This document shows positions 8,260-15,904 of a stretch of 64,000 bases of DNA, piece after piece. The notes below the pieces were generated by a model, which was not told where the DNA came from, did not search any database, and was given only the letters and a program-made list of their open reading frames with translations. Each line of letters begins with the position of its first letter. Position 1 is the stretch's first letter. The translations under genes were made by a program, and so were the position numbers. Source of the DNA: Amycolatopsis orientalis DSM 40040 = KCTC 9412 (GTDB taxonomy: Bacteria; Actinomycetota; Actinomycetes; Mycobacteriales; Pseudonocardiaceae); NCBI RefSeq assembly GCF_000478275.1, contig NZ_ASJB01000071.1:32619-96618 (forward strand), read 5' to 3'.

Positions 8260-9255
8260 TCAGCTCCCGACGGGAGCCCCGGGCGGGCGGTGTTCTTCCT
8301 TCTTCTTCTCCTGGGGCATCTCCGGCGCGCTCGTCTCGCCCGCCTTCTTCCCGAGTTCCGGGCTGGCGTTCCCGTTGGCCAGCGAGAGCAGCTGCGCCAG
8401 CGTGAGGCCGGTGTGCCCTTCCCAGCTGGGGATGTGGTCCTTCCACTCCAGGTCCGCGGTGTTGCGGGCGTCGATGTGGGCGAACAACCGGTCCATCCGG
8501 CCGTTCAGCGCCTTCACGGCGTTGCGGTAGTTCTCCATCACCTTGTTCAGTTGCTGCTGGAACGCCCACATCACGTCGGTGACCCCGCTGCTGTGGCCGA
8601 CCTCGATATGCGTCGGGTCCCCGCCCTGCGTCTGCACGGGTGATCCGGGGGTCAAGCCGCTCGTGCCCCACAGCAGCCGGACCACGTCCAGGCCGAGTTT
8701 CCCGTTGGGAACGGTGCCGATCGCGAGTTCGGCTACCTTGCCGCAGAAGAGCATGGCCGCGTGCATGTCGGCGCCCTCGTCGAGCCGGTCCAGTGCCGAG
8801 TCCAGCGACTTCCCCAGTTCGTGCAGGTCGTTCTTGCGGGCGGCTTGGACCGCGAACGCCGCGTCCAGCAGTCCGGACGCCTCGGGCAGGTAGCCCTCGG
8901 CGTCGTCGATGTTCTCGGATCCGCCCGCGAAGTACCCCAGGTGGTCTTGCACCAGGCCGAGATACGTGACGTACTCCCGCGCCGCCTCCCCGGACCAGTG
9001 GCTGTTCAGCCGGTCGCCGATGCCTTTCAGGATGTTCCGGGACTCCTCGAACGCCTCCTTCTTCCGGAGCACGTCGCCGGGCGCCCCGGCGAACGCGCCG
9101 AGATCGCCGTCCACGGCATATTTCAGCCAGTCCCGCAGCGGCTGCAGCAGGAAAAGGGTGTCGTCGGTGGCGTTCGTAGTGGGCCACTCGCTGCGGGCCT
9201 TCTCACACAGGCTCTTGTACATCGCCTCGAAGGCCGCTGGGCTGAGGTTGGTCAT
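8260..9255 (-). CDS. Helical WXG100-like large protein, possible ESX/type VII-linked
   Basis: The 331-residue protein begins MTNLSPAAFEAMYK and is predicted almost wholly helical. A WSGEAAREYVTYL segment at about residues 87-99 matches the W-x-G turn of WXG100-type proteins, and the C-terminus is rich in charged residues and Pro (EKKKEEHRPP). No signal peptide is seen. It is the last gene of a three-gene minus-strand set: a 107-residue protein starts 9 nt upstream and a 125-residue protein lies further up. This layout resembles effector or substrate modules of type VII secretion, but no polymorphic toxin domain was recognised. Confidence 0.55.
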   Translation of the reverse strand: MTNLSPAAFEAMYKSLCEKARSEWPTTNATDDTLFLLQPLRDWLKYAVDGDLGAFAGAPGDVLRKKEAFEESRNILKGIGDRLNSHWSGEAAREYVTYLGLVQDHLGYFAGGSENIDDAEGYLPEASGLLDAAFAVQAARKNDLHELGKSLDSALDRLDEGADMHAAMLFCGKVAELAIGTVPNGKLGLDVVRLLWGTSGLTPGSPVQTQGGDPTHIEVGHSSGVTDVMWAFQQQLNKVMENYRNAVKALNGRMDRLFAHIDARNTADLEWKDHIPSWEGHTGLTLAQLLSLANGNASPELGKKAGETSAPEMPQEKKKEEHRPPGAPVGS

Positions 9256-9264
9256 CGAAGTCCC

Positions 9265-9588
9265 CTACTTCCCGGCGATTTCTCGTTCGATCCGCTCGTA
9301 CATCTCGGCGATGGTCTTGAGCCGGTCCGACGCCACGTCGAGCGAATCGCTGATGCCCAGCCCGCCCGTGATCAGCAGCGCGATCAGCTTGTTCCGATTG
9401 CGGCCGAGGTCCGCCGCCTCGGCGACCTCGGTCCCGAACGCTTCCGTGGGCGAGGTGTAGAGATCACGCATCGACGTCGACGCCGATCGGACCAGGTTTT
9501 CGGCGCTGGGCATCCCGTGGCCGCCCTTGTCCGTGGCCATGGCCTTCAGATCGTCGATCTCGACGCTGAACCCCTGGGACTGTGGCAT
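9265..9588 (-). CDS. Small helical protein, ESX-like partner
   Basis: Start chosen at the ATG at 9588 because GGAGGGG lies 6 nt upstream; an ATG 18 nt earlier has no such site. The 107-residue product (MPQSQGFSVEIDDLKAMA to YERIEREIAGK) is helical with a SVEIDDLKAMA opening typical of small actinobacterial proteins coded beside WXG100-like genes. There is no signal peptide. It ends 9 nt before the larger helical protein, so the two are probably translated together and may form a complex. Function unknown. Confidence 0.6.
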   Translation of the reverse strand: MPQSQGFSVEIDDLKAMATDKGGHGMPSAENLVRSASTSMRDLYTSPTEAFGTEVAEAADLGRNRNKLIALLITGGLGISDSLDVASDRLKTIAEMYERIEREIAGK

Positions 9589-9701
9589 TTGACCCCTCCA
9601 TGTCACTTAGGCCGGTCGAACAGCAGACGCTAGACGAAGCTCGTCGGTTTCCCGAGTCACCAGGTGGGGAAGAATCAATCGCATCCGCAAACGCGGGAGG
9701 C

Positions 9702-10079
9702 TCACCGGCCGTGATCCGGCCTCGACGGCCACGCCGGATGCCTGCTCGGTTCGGCCAGGTCTTCGAGGTAGGTGTGCTGGCTGAAGTCCTCGTCGTCCGC
9801 CGGAGGCGCCGCGGACGGGCGGGTGCGCTTCTTGGGTTCGGCGGGCGCGGGCTCGACGTCCGCGGCGACCTCGGCCAGCAGCGGCCACAACTTTTCCTGG
9901 GCCTTCGGCGTGAACAGCGCCTGCGCGAGCGGATGCGCGCAGGTTCCGGCGGCGACTTCCGCCCAGCTGAACTTGCCCTCCAGGACGCAGTCCGCCGCTC
10001 TGCTCAACCGCGGTGGCGCGTCGGGCCGCGCGGCCGCGCGGGCGAACACCTCGGCCGTGAACTTCGACGCGTCGACCAT
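9702..10079 (-). CDS. Hypothetical protein
   Basis: Start at the ATG at 10079, which has GGAGG 8 nt upstream. The 125-residue product has an N-terminal helical half (MVDASKFTAEVFARAAARP, then LSRAADCVLEGKFSWAEVAAGTCAHPLAQALFTPKAQEKLWPLLAEV) and a C-terminal half rich in Pro, Ala and charged residues that looks disordered. No known family recognised. It is on the same strand as the two WXG-like genes, about 110 nt upstream, so it may be the first gene of that set. Confidence 0.55.
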   Translation of the reverse strand: MVDASKFTAEVFARAAARPDAPPRLSRAADCVLEGKFSWAEVAAGTCAHPLAQALFTPKAQEKLWPLLAEVAADVEPAPAEPKKRTRPSAAPPADDEDFSQHTYLEDLAEPSRHPAWPSRPDHGR

Positions 10080-10175
10080 GATCGCCACCTCCGTCGTACT
10101 CCGGTCGCTACGCCGGAGTACGACGACCCTACCGACCTGCCGGTGAACCCGACCCGGTGAAGCGGCGACCGGGTG

Positions 10176-10745
10176 TCAGCCGGCCGTGGCCCGGTAGCGC
10201 AGCAGCACGATGCCCGAAGTGAACGCCCGCTCCTCCACCAGCCGCAGCTTCGGCACGCCGGTCGCGCCGTCGAACAGCCGGCGGCCTTCCCCGGCCACCA
10301 CGGGGTAGACGAACAGCCGGTACTCGTCGACGAGCCCCTCGGCGATGAGGGACCGCACCAGCGAGATGCTGCCCGTCGTCACGATGTCCTTGCCGTCCGC
10401 CGCCTTCAGCGCCTCGATCTCCGTGCGCAGACCGCCGGAAAGGACTGTCGTGTTCTCCCATTCCGGCTCGGTCAGGGTGCTGGAGACCACGTACTTGCTC
10501 ACTGAGTCGAGATAAGCCGAAATACCTGTCGTGTCGTCTGCCCGTTTCGGCCAGTAGCCGCGCATGTCCTCGAAGCTGACGCGCCCGAGCAGCAGCGCGT
10601 CCGCCGCGTTTCGCTGCTGTTCGAGTGCGGCCAGGACGTCCGACATGTCGACGTCCGGATCGGTGTCACCAGGGCTGAACCAGCCGCCCGCCAGCTCGAT
10701 GACGCCGTCGATGGTGCTGTTCTCCGTGACGATCAGCTTTCGCAT
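10176..10745 (-). CDS. Dihydrofolate reductase family (RibD C-terminal-like) protein
   Basis: The 189-residue product starts MRKLIVTENSTIDGVIE and shows the GRVSFEDMRGYWP segment near residue 55, the YVVSSTL segment, DIVTTGSISLVRSLIAEGLVDEYRLFVYPVVAGEGRRLF and a final RYRATAG. This is the NADPH-binding fold of YyaP/YwjB-type proteins, which are widespread and mostly of unknown substrate. Longer upstream starts exist but would overlap the divergent GNAT gene. Length is typical. Confidence 0.82.
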   Translation of the reverse strand: MRKLIVTENSTIDGVIELAGGWFSPGDTDPDVDMSDVLAALEQQRNAADALLLGRVSFEDMRGYWPKRADDTTGISAYLDSVSKYVVSSTLTEPEWENTTVLSGGLRTEIEALKAADGKDIVTTGSISLVRSLIAEGLVDEYRLFVYPVVAGEGRRLFDGATGVPKLRLVEERAFTSGIVLLRYRATAG

Positions 10746-10784
10746 CCTGCGACGGTAGCGCCGGGGTCCGACAAGAATGGGCCG

Positions 10785-11324
10785 ATGACCGAGCCCCCGC
10801 CCTGGCCGGGCACGCCACCGGCACACGGAGCCGTCGTCCTCCGTGAATTCACCGAAGCCGACGTCCGCCTGGCGCTCGAACTCGGCGAAGACCCGTATGT
10901 GCCGCTCATCGGCAGCCTTCCCGCGAAGCCGACCCGGCGAGAAGCCGAAGACTGGGTGCGGCGCCAGCAGAGCCGCCACGCGGAAGGCCGGGGGTTCCCG
11001 TTCGTGATCGACGTGCGGGGAACCGGGGTGGGCACCATCGGGCTCTGGCTGCGGAAGCTGTCCGAGGGAATCGGGATCGTGGGCTATTCGGTCTCGCCCG
11101 AGCATCGGCGCCGCGGTTTCGCCTCCGACGCGCTCATGGCGATCACCGAGTTCGCCTGGACGGTGCCGGGCGTGGAGCGGATCGAGCTGTACATCGAACC
11201 GTGGAACCGCGGCTCGATTCGCGCGGCCGAGAAGGCGGGCTATCGGGACGCCGGACTGCTGCCCGCCCACCACGAGATCGGCGGGGCCGCGCGGGACATG
11301 CTCCTCTACTCCCGGATCGCGTAG
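10785..11324 (+). CDS. GNAT family N-acetyltransferase (RimJ/RimL-like)
   Basis: The 179-residue protein carries the GNAT core: VIDVRGTGVGTIGLWLRK, then GYSVSPEHRRRGFASDALMAI, the acetyl-CoA pyrophosphate loop (R/Q-x-x-G-x-A), and a later IELYIEPWNRGSIRAAEKAGYRDAG, typical of ribosomal-protein or small-molecule acetyltransferases. It is divergent from the DHFR-like gene, 39 nt away. Its 3' end overlaps the 3' end of the converging tetR gene by 19 nt. Confidence 0.85.
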   Translation: MTEPPPWPGTPPAHGAVVLREFTEADVRLALELGEDPYVPLIGSLPAKPTRREAEDWVRRQQSRHAEGRGFPFVIDVRGTGVGTIGLWLRKLSEGIGIVGYSVSPEHRRRGFASDALMAITEFAWTVPGVERIELYIEPWNRGSIRAAEKAGYRDAGLLPAHHEIGGAARDMLLYSRIA

Positions 11325-11944
11325 CCGCCGAAAGCGGGTTCCAGCAGCTCGAAAGCCCGTTTGGCCGCTTTCGCGAGTGCGTCGGCGATCTCGTCGTCGT
11401 TCTCGCCGGCGTGCGATCGCCGCAGGACCTCGCGGAAGAGGACGCGGTCGATCGCGTTGAGTTCGGCGGCCGCCATGACCGGGGTGACGTCGTCCGCGGC
11501 CGCGCCGGTCTCGGTCGCGAGGAGATCGGCGAGCGCCGCCTCGCGCAGATCGTGCAGCTCCCGCAGCCGCGCGGTCAGCGTCGGGCTTTCCAACACCATC
11601 TTCGCGAAGGCGGGGCCGGTGAAGCCGATCACGGGCGAGTGCGCCGCCACCGCGTCCAGGAAGGTACGCCGTAGCGCGGCGAGCGCCGACTCACCGGCCC
11701 GCCTGGCGGCGACCGCGTTCGCCAGCCCGTTCGTGAACTCTTCGTGCTGGTCGAGCGCCAGATCCTCTTTGCGTGCGAAGTAGTTGGTGACGGTCTTCTT
11801 CGCGACCCTCGCCGCCGCGGCGATCTCGGCGATCGTCGTCTCCTCAAAGCCCTTCTCGATGAAGAGGGCCGTCGCGTGGTCGGAGATCAGCTGCCGCGTC
11901 TCCTGCTTCTTGAGCTCCCGTAAGCCCACATCCGCACTGGTCAT
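11306..11944 (-). CDS. TetR family transcriptional regulator
   Basis: The 212-residue protein has an N-terminal helix-turn-helix at about residues 35-62 (TTIAEIAAAARVAKKTVTNYFARKEDL), followed by a helical ligand-binding domain. It diverges from the promoter at 11,977, so it probably represses itself and the genes to its right. The usual partner of such a regulator would be a transporter, but only a 47-codon frame and a VOC gene follow here. Confidence 0.9.
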   Translation of the reverse strand: MTSADVGLRELKKQETRQLISDHATALFIEKGFEETTIAEIAAAARVAKKTVTNYFARKEDLALDQHEEFTNGLANAVAARRAGESALAALRRTFLDAVAAHSPVIGFTGPAFAKMVLESPTLTARLRELHDLREAALADLLATETGAAADDVTPVMAAAELNAIDRVLFREVLRRSHAGENDDEIADALAKAAKRAFELLEPAFGGYAIRE

Positions 11945-11976
11945 GAGCGAACTTTACCACCGACGCAAAAATATCC

Positions 11977-12004
11977 TTGACTTATGATGCGCCGGATGTA
12001 AACT
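11977..12004 (+). promoter_or_regulatory. Promoter divergent from tetR (TTGACT-16-TAAACT)
   Basis: TTGACT at 11977-11982 and TAAACT at 11999-12004 are 16 nt apart, a good housekeeping-sigma promoter reading rightward. It lies in the only AT-rich stretch between the divergent genes, where TetR operators are expected. The regulator's exact palindrome was not resolved. Confidence 0.6.
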
Positions 12005-12040
12005 TACGTCCGTACTACCGACTGCGAGAGAAGAGGCTCC

Positions 12041-12184
12041 TTGACCGCTCGAATCCCCCAAGGCAATGAAGGCACCAACCGCGCCCAGGCCCGGCGGAAC
12101 GACCGCCGTCATCAGCAGCCGTTCCCCGGCCGCTCGACGCCCGTGCGCCGCTCGATCGGCGTTCCGCGCCGCCGGTCGTACTGA
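12041..12184 (+). CDS. Possible 47-codon ORF or leader fragment downstream of TetR-controlled promoter
   Basis: A TTG at 12041 sits about 5 nt after GAGAAGAGG and 36 nt after the -10 box. It opens a 47-codon frame (MTARIPQGNEG to PRRRSY) that is very rich in Arg and Pro. It could be a leader, the leftover start of a deleted transporter gene, or chance. It ends 46 nt before the VOC gene. Confidence 0.3.
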   Translation: MTARIPQGNEGTNRAQARRNDRRHQQPFPGRSTPVRRSIGVPRRRSY

Positions 12185-12230
12185 CCGATCAGCTCCTCTC
12201 GAAACCAGTGCCGAACGAAGGGATTCGTCC

Positions 12231-12611
12231 ATGAACGTCCTTGCTTCCACCGTCTCGCTGACCGTCGACGACGTCGCCGCCTCCAGTCGCTTCTTCACCG
12301 AGCACTTCGGCTTCACCGAGCAGATGGCCGCGGAGGGTTTCGTCTCCCTCGGGCACGAAACCGCGAAACTGTCCATCGTGCTGCTCCAGGCGGGGATCGA
12401 GGTCCTGCCGGAGAACCTGCGGCAGCAGCGCGCGTCCGGTGTGATCGTGGCCTTCACGGTCGAGGACCTCGAAGCCGAGGAGAAGCGCCTGCGCGACGAG
12501 GGGGTCGAGATCACGTTGCCGCTGCGGGAAGAACCGTGGGGTGAACGCCTCTTCATGGTCACCGACCCGAACGGGGTCTGCGTGGAACTCGTGGAATGGC
12601 CGCAGCAGTAG
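12231..12611 (+). CDS. VOC/glyoxalase superfamily protein
   Basis: The 126-residue protein runs MNVLASTVSLTVDDVAASSRFFTEHFGF to VTDPNGVCVELVEWPQQ, a single beta-alpha-beta-beta-beta VOC module pair with the usual final Glu of the metal site in VCVELVEW. Members include dioxygenases, glyoxalases and antibiotic-binding proteins; which one cannot be told. The start has a GAAGGGATTC region upstream but no perfect ribosome site. It lies downstream of the TetR-divergent promoter and ends at a strong hairpin shared with a converging second VOC gene. Confidence 0.82.
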   Translation: MNVLASTVSLTVDDVAASSRFFTEHFGFTEQMAAEGFVSLGHETAKLSIVLLQAGIEVLPENLRQQRASGVIVAFTVEDLEAEEKRLRDEGVEITLPLREEPWGERLFMVTDPNGVCVELVEWPQQ

Positions 12612-12622
12612 GGGAAACATCG

Positions 12623-12660
12623 AAACGGGGCTTGGTCCACTGTGGACCAAGCCCCGTTTT
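12623..12660. terminator. Bidirectional terminator between two VOC genes
   Basis: AAACGGGGCTTGGTCCAC pairs with GTGGACCAAGCCCCGTTT around a 2-nt centre, ending in T-runs on both strands. It serves both converging VOC genes. Confidence 0.85.
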
Positions 12661-12673
12661 TCGCGCCGTGCGC

Positions 12674-13063
12674 CTACTTCATCGCGGCGAGCTGGATCAG
12701 GTTGCCGCAGGTGTCGTCGAACACGGCAGTGACGACGGGGCCCATGTCGACGGCGTCCTGGGTGAACTCGACGCCCAATCCCTTGAGTCGCTCGACCTCG
12801 GCGTACACGTCGTCGACGGCGAACTGCGTGAACGGGATGCCGTCGCTGACCAGTGCCTTCTTGAACGGGCCCGCCGCCGGGTGGCCGTCCGGCTCCAGGA
12901 GCAGTTCGACGCCGTCCGGATCGGCGGGGGAGACCACGGTGAGCCATCGGGCGTCGCCGGTGGGCACGTCGTTCTTTTTGCGGAACCCCAGTTTCTCGGT
13001 GTAGAAGGCGAGCGCCTTGGCCTGATCGTCGACGAAGACGCTGGTGAGGTTGACGCGGATCAT
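12674..13063 (-). CDS. VOC/glyoxalase superfamily protein
   Basis: The 129-residue product begins MIRVNLTSVFVDDQAKALAFYTEKLGF, a classical VOC N-terminus, and ends VFDDTCGNLIQLAAMK with the conserved glycine-asparagine region. The start at 13063 overlaps the stop of the upstream ArsR fragment as ATGA, so the two were translationally coupled. ArsR-VOC operons are common in actinomycetes; here the regulator is broken. Function beyond fold is unknown. Confidence 0.82.
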   Translation of the reverse strand: MIRVNLTSVFVDDQAKALAFYTEKLGFRKKNDVPTGDARWLTVVSPADPDGVELLLEPDGHPAAGPFKKALVSDGIPFTQFAVDDVYAEVERLKGLGVEFTQDAVDMGPVVTAVFDDTCGNLIQLAAMK

Positions 13064-13263
13064 GGATTCGGTTCCTCTCGGTCGAGGGGCCACCGCTCGG
13101 CGATCGAGCGCAGCGGGCTCGTGTCGATGTGGTGGAACTTGTAGCGGCCCTGCCGCCGGGTGCGCACCAGGCCCGCCTGTTCGAGCATCGCGAGATGCTG
13201 CGAAATGGCCTGGCGCGACGAGGCCAGCCCGTGCTTCATGGTCAGCCGTCCGCAGATCTCGAA
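13060..13263 (-). pseudogene. Truncated ArsR family regulator (C-terminal HTH part only)
   Basis: Reading leftward from about 13263 the frame gives FEICGRLTMKHGLASSRQAISQHLAMLEQAGLVRTRRQGRYKF and ends in SIAERWPLDREEPNP. This is the recognition helix and wing of an ArsR regulator. The first 35 or so residues of the family are absent, and the fragment joins in frame, two codons on, to the stop of the response-regulator gene upstream. It could still be translated from an ATG at 13239, but the HTH would lack its first helices. It looks like the product of a deletion. Confidence 0.7.
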
Positions 13264-13269
13264 CGGGGG

Positions 13270-13914
13270 TCAGGAGCCCAGATAACGCAGGATCGCCAGG
13301 ACACGGCGGCTGTAACCGGCGGTGTTGGCCAGGCCGAGCTTGTCGAAGATCGCGTTCACGTGCTTCTCGACGGCGCTCTGCGACACGTACAGCGACTCGG
13401 CGATCCCGGCGTTCGTGTGGCCCTGCGCCATCTTCTCCAGCACTTCCCGCTCGCGGGCGGTCAGCTTCGCGAGCGGATCGGTGTGCGTGGTCCGCGCGAG
13501 CAGCCGCCGCACCACCTCCGGATCGAACGCCGCCCCGCCCGCGGCGACCCGGTCGAGCGCGTCCAGGAATTCGCCCACCTGGGCGACCCTGTCCTTCAGG
13601 AGATAGCCCACGCGTTCACCGTCGCCGGTGATCAGCTCGGCGGCGTAGCGCTTTTCGACGTACTGCGACAGCACCAGGACGCCGATCTCCGGCCAGCGGT
13701 TCCGGATTTCGAGGGCCGCGCGCAGGCCCTCGTCGGTGTGGGTCGGCGGCATGCGGACGTCAGTGACAACCACGTCGGGCCGGTACGCGGCGGTCGTCGA
13801 GACGAGCGCCTCGCCGTCGCCGACCGACGCCACGACGTCATGCCCCTCCTCGACCAACAGCCGGACCAGGCCTTCCCGCAGCAAGGTCGAGTCCTCGGCA
13901 AGGATCACCCGCAC
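13270..13914 (-). CDS. NarL/LuxR-type two-component response regulator
   Basis: The 214-residue protein has a receiver domain (MRVILAEDSTLLREGL, phospho-acceptor Asp52 in VVVTDVRMPP, Lys in GYLLKDRV) and a C-terminal LuxR helix-turn-helix (LTAREREVLEKMAQGHTNAGIAE, about residues 151-195). It follows the histidine kinase with a 10-nt overlap, so the two form a two-component pair. A regulator fragment of another family begins right after its stop. Confidence 0.93.
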   Translation of the reverse strand: MRVILAEDSTLLREGLVRLLVEEGHDVVASVGDGEALVSTTAAYRPDVVVTDVRMPPTHTDEGLRAALEIRNRWPEIGVLVLSQYVEKRYAAELITGDGERVGYLLKDRVAQVGEFLDALDRVAAGGAAFDPEVVRRLLARTTHTDPLAKLTAREREVLEKMAQGHTNAGIAESLYVSQSAVEKHVNAIFDKLGLANTAGYSRRVLAILRYLGS

Positions 13915-15056
13915 GGCAGCACCGCCGTCACGACGGTCGGCCCGCCGGGCGGACTGTCCACTGTGAACTCCCCGTCCGCCGCCGCGACCCGCCGCGCGAG
14001 GCCGGAGAGGCCGCCGCCGGACTCCCTCGCCCCGCCGGTGCCGTCATCGGTGATCCGCACCCGCACGCTGTCCCCGTCCCGCTCGGCCTCGATGTCGATC
14101 CGCGTCGCCGCGGCGTGCTTGATCGTATTGGTGACCGCTTCGGAGGCGACGAAGTAGACGACGGTCTCGATGGCCGCCGCCGGCCGTTCGGGCAGGTCGA
14201 CCCGCAGATGGACCGGCACGCCCGAACGTTCCGCGAGTGCTTCCAGCGCGGGATGCAGCCCGTCGGTGTCCAACGCGATCGGGTACACCCGCCACGAGAC
14301 CTCGCGCAGATCGTTCAGGGCGCGCTGGGACTCCTCGTGCGCCTGCCGCAGCAGCTCCGACGCGTGGTCCGGATCGGCGGAGCGCCGGGCCCGGCCGAGC
14401 AGCATGCCGAGCGCCACGAGCCGCTGCTGGACGCCGTCGTGCAGATCCCGCTCGATCCGGCGGCGTTCGTCGTTGACCGCTTCGACCACCTCGGCGCGGC
14501 TGGTGGCCAGCTCGGAAACCCGGCGGCGCAACTGCTCCTTCTTGCTGGGGCCGAGAAAGTGCCGGGCCAGCTTGCGATCCAAGGTGGCGATGCCGACGAG
14601 TCCTTGCACGGCAAGAAAAACGAGCAACGCGCCGAACAGTGTGGTGGTGACGAAGTCGTACCAGTCCGCGGGTGCCCCGCCGCCGGGCGACTCGCCGTTG
14701 AGCAGCTGGTGGATCACGATCACGCCGGAGGCGGCGCCCAGCAGGGTCAGGATGAAGATCCCGGCGCCGAGCAATCCCACGAAACAGCGCGGGACGAGAT
14801 AAGCCATCGCACGGCGTCCGGTGTGGTCCGTCGCGTTCTCGGCGCCGAAGTACTTCTCCAGCCGCCGACGCTCCACTTCGGACAGTGCGCGGGCGCCCTC
14901 GAAGACGGGTCGGCGCAGTGCGGGGATCGCGAGCGCGATGCCGCCGAAGAGGACGTAGAAGAACTCGGCGAACGCTGTCGTGGCGCCGATCGCCAGGCCC
15001 AGCGTGCCGCGGAGCAGCTTGCGCAGATGGCGGCGCGTAGCGGCTGGAACAGGCAT
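13905..15056 (-). CDS. Sensor histidine kinase (HisKA_3 type)
   Basis: The 383-residue protein has membrane segments at about 20-45, 88-117 and 135-157, a dimerisation box RIERDLHDGVQQRLVALG with the phospho-accepting His206, and an ATPase domain with ITDDGTGGA and GGGLSGLARRV near the end. This is the NarL-partner kinase class common in actinomycetes. No extracytoplasmic sensor domain is present: the loop between segments is short, so it probably senses the membrane or an internal signal. It overlaps the response regulator by 10 nt. Confidence 0.92.
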   Translation of the reverse strand: MPVPAATRRHLRKLLRGTLGLAIGATTAFAEFFYVLFGGIALAIPALRRPVFEGARALSEVERRRLEKYFGAENATDHTGRRAMAYLVPRCFVGLLGAGIFILTLLGAASGVIVIHQLLNGESPGGGAPADWYDFVTTTLFGALLVFLAVQGLVGIATLDRKLARHFLGPSKKEQLRRRVSELATSRAEVVEAVNDERRRIERDLHDGVQQRLVALGMLLGRARRSADPDHASELLRQAHEESQRALNDLREVSWRVYPIALDTDGLHPALEALAERSGVPVHLRVDLPERPAAAIETVVYFVASEAVTNTIKHAAATRIDIEAERDGDSVRVRITDDGTGGARESGGGLSGLARRVAAADGEFTVDSPPGGPTVVTAVLPCG

Positions 15057-15191
15057 AACGCCAGGTTAGCGGGGTACCCGAAGATCGGGATTGCGGTTTT
15101 CCTCAGTGATCTGTGCCGCTTCACCACAGGGTGCGGAACCCGGGCGATTCGTACGTTCGTTGGCACCTGCAGACGACCATGAAAGGCCGCC

Positions 15192-15842
15192 ATGAACCTC
15201 CTCCTCGCCGAAGCCGCCAACGAACCGATGAGCGGCCTCGCCGGCTGGGCAGTCTCGCTGATGGACGCACTGGGTGGGCCGGGGGCGGCGATCATCGTCG
15301 GACTGGACAACCTGTTCCCGCCGATCCCCAGCGAACTGGTGCTGCCGCTCGCCGGGTTCTCCGCCAGCCAGGGCACGTTCAGCCTGGTGGAAGCCCTGGT
15401 GTGGACGACCTTCGGCTCGGTCGCCGGCGCGATCATCGTGTACTACCTCGGCCTGCTGCTCGGCCGTGACCGCACGCGCCGCTGGATGGCGAAGATCCCG
15501 CTGGTCAAGACGTCCGACTTCGACAAGACCGAAGCCTGGTTCCAGAAGCACGGCGCCAAGGCGGTGTTCTTCGGCCGGATGGTGCCGATCTTCCGCAGTC
15601 TCATCTCCCTGCCCGCCGGGATCGAGCGGATGCCGTTCTGGCGTTTCCTGACCCTGACGACACTGGGCAGCCTGATCTGGAACACGGTGTTCGTGCTGGC
15701 CGGGTACGGGCTGGGGGAGAGCTGGCACCTCGTGGAGGAGTACGCCGGGTTCTTCCAGTACTTCGTGATCGCGGCCGTCGTGGTGGCGCTCGCGCTCTTC
15801 GTCGTCACCCGGCTTCGCGAGAAGTCGCGCACCGACGCCTGA
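15192..15842 (+). CDS. DedA family membrane protein
   Basis: The 216-residue protein shows the DedA signature: DNLFPPIPSELVLPLAGF around residue 40, a GRDRTRRWMAKIPLVKTSDFDKTEAWFQKHG segment, then FFGRMVPIFRSLISLPAGIERMPFWRF, and several membrane segments. DedA proteins move undecaprenyl phosphate or phospholipids across the membrane in studied bacteria. It is monocistronic, divergent from the kinase gene, and ends 6 nt before a long hairpin. Confidence 0.92.
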   Translation: MNLLLAEAANEPMSGLAGWAVSLMDALGGPGAAIIVGLDNLFPPIPSELVLPLAGFSASQGTFSLVEALVWTTFGSVAGAIIVYYLGLLLGRDRTRRWMAKIPLVKTSDFDKTEAWFQKHGAKAVFFGRMVPIFRSLISLPAGIERMPFWRFLTLTTLGSLIWNTVFVLAGYGLGESWHLVEEYAGFFQYFVIAAVVVALALFVVTRLREKSRTDA

Positions 15843-15848
15843 CGAACG

Positions 15849-15901
15849 CGCGTGAAGGTCCCCTTCCCTCGGCTCAACCGAGGGAAGGGGGCCTTCACGC
15901 G
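15849..15901. terminator. Long bidirectional hairpin terminator
   Basis: Two 24-nt arms with one mismatch (CGCGTGAAGGTCCCCTTCC and its complement) flank a CTCAA loop between the converging dedA-type and phoX-like genes. The AAGGTCCCCTT core is shared with other terminators in the window. Confidence 0.9.
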
Positions 15902-15904
15902 GGA

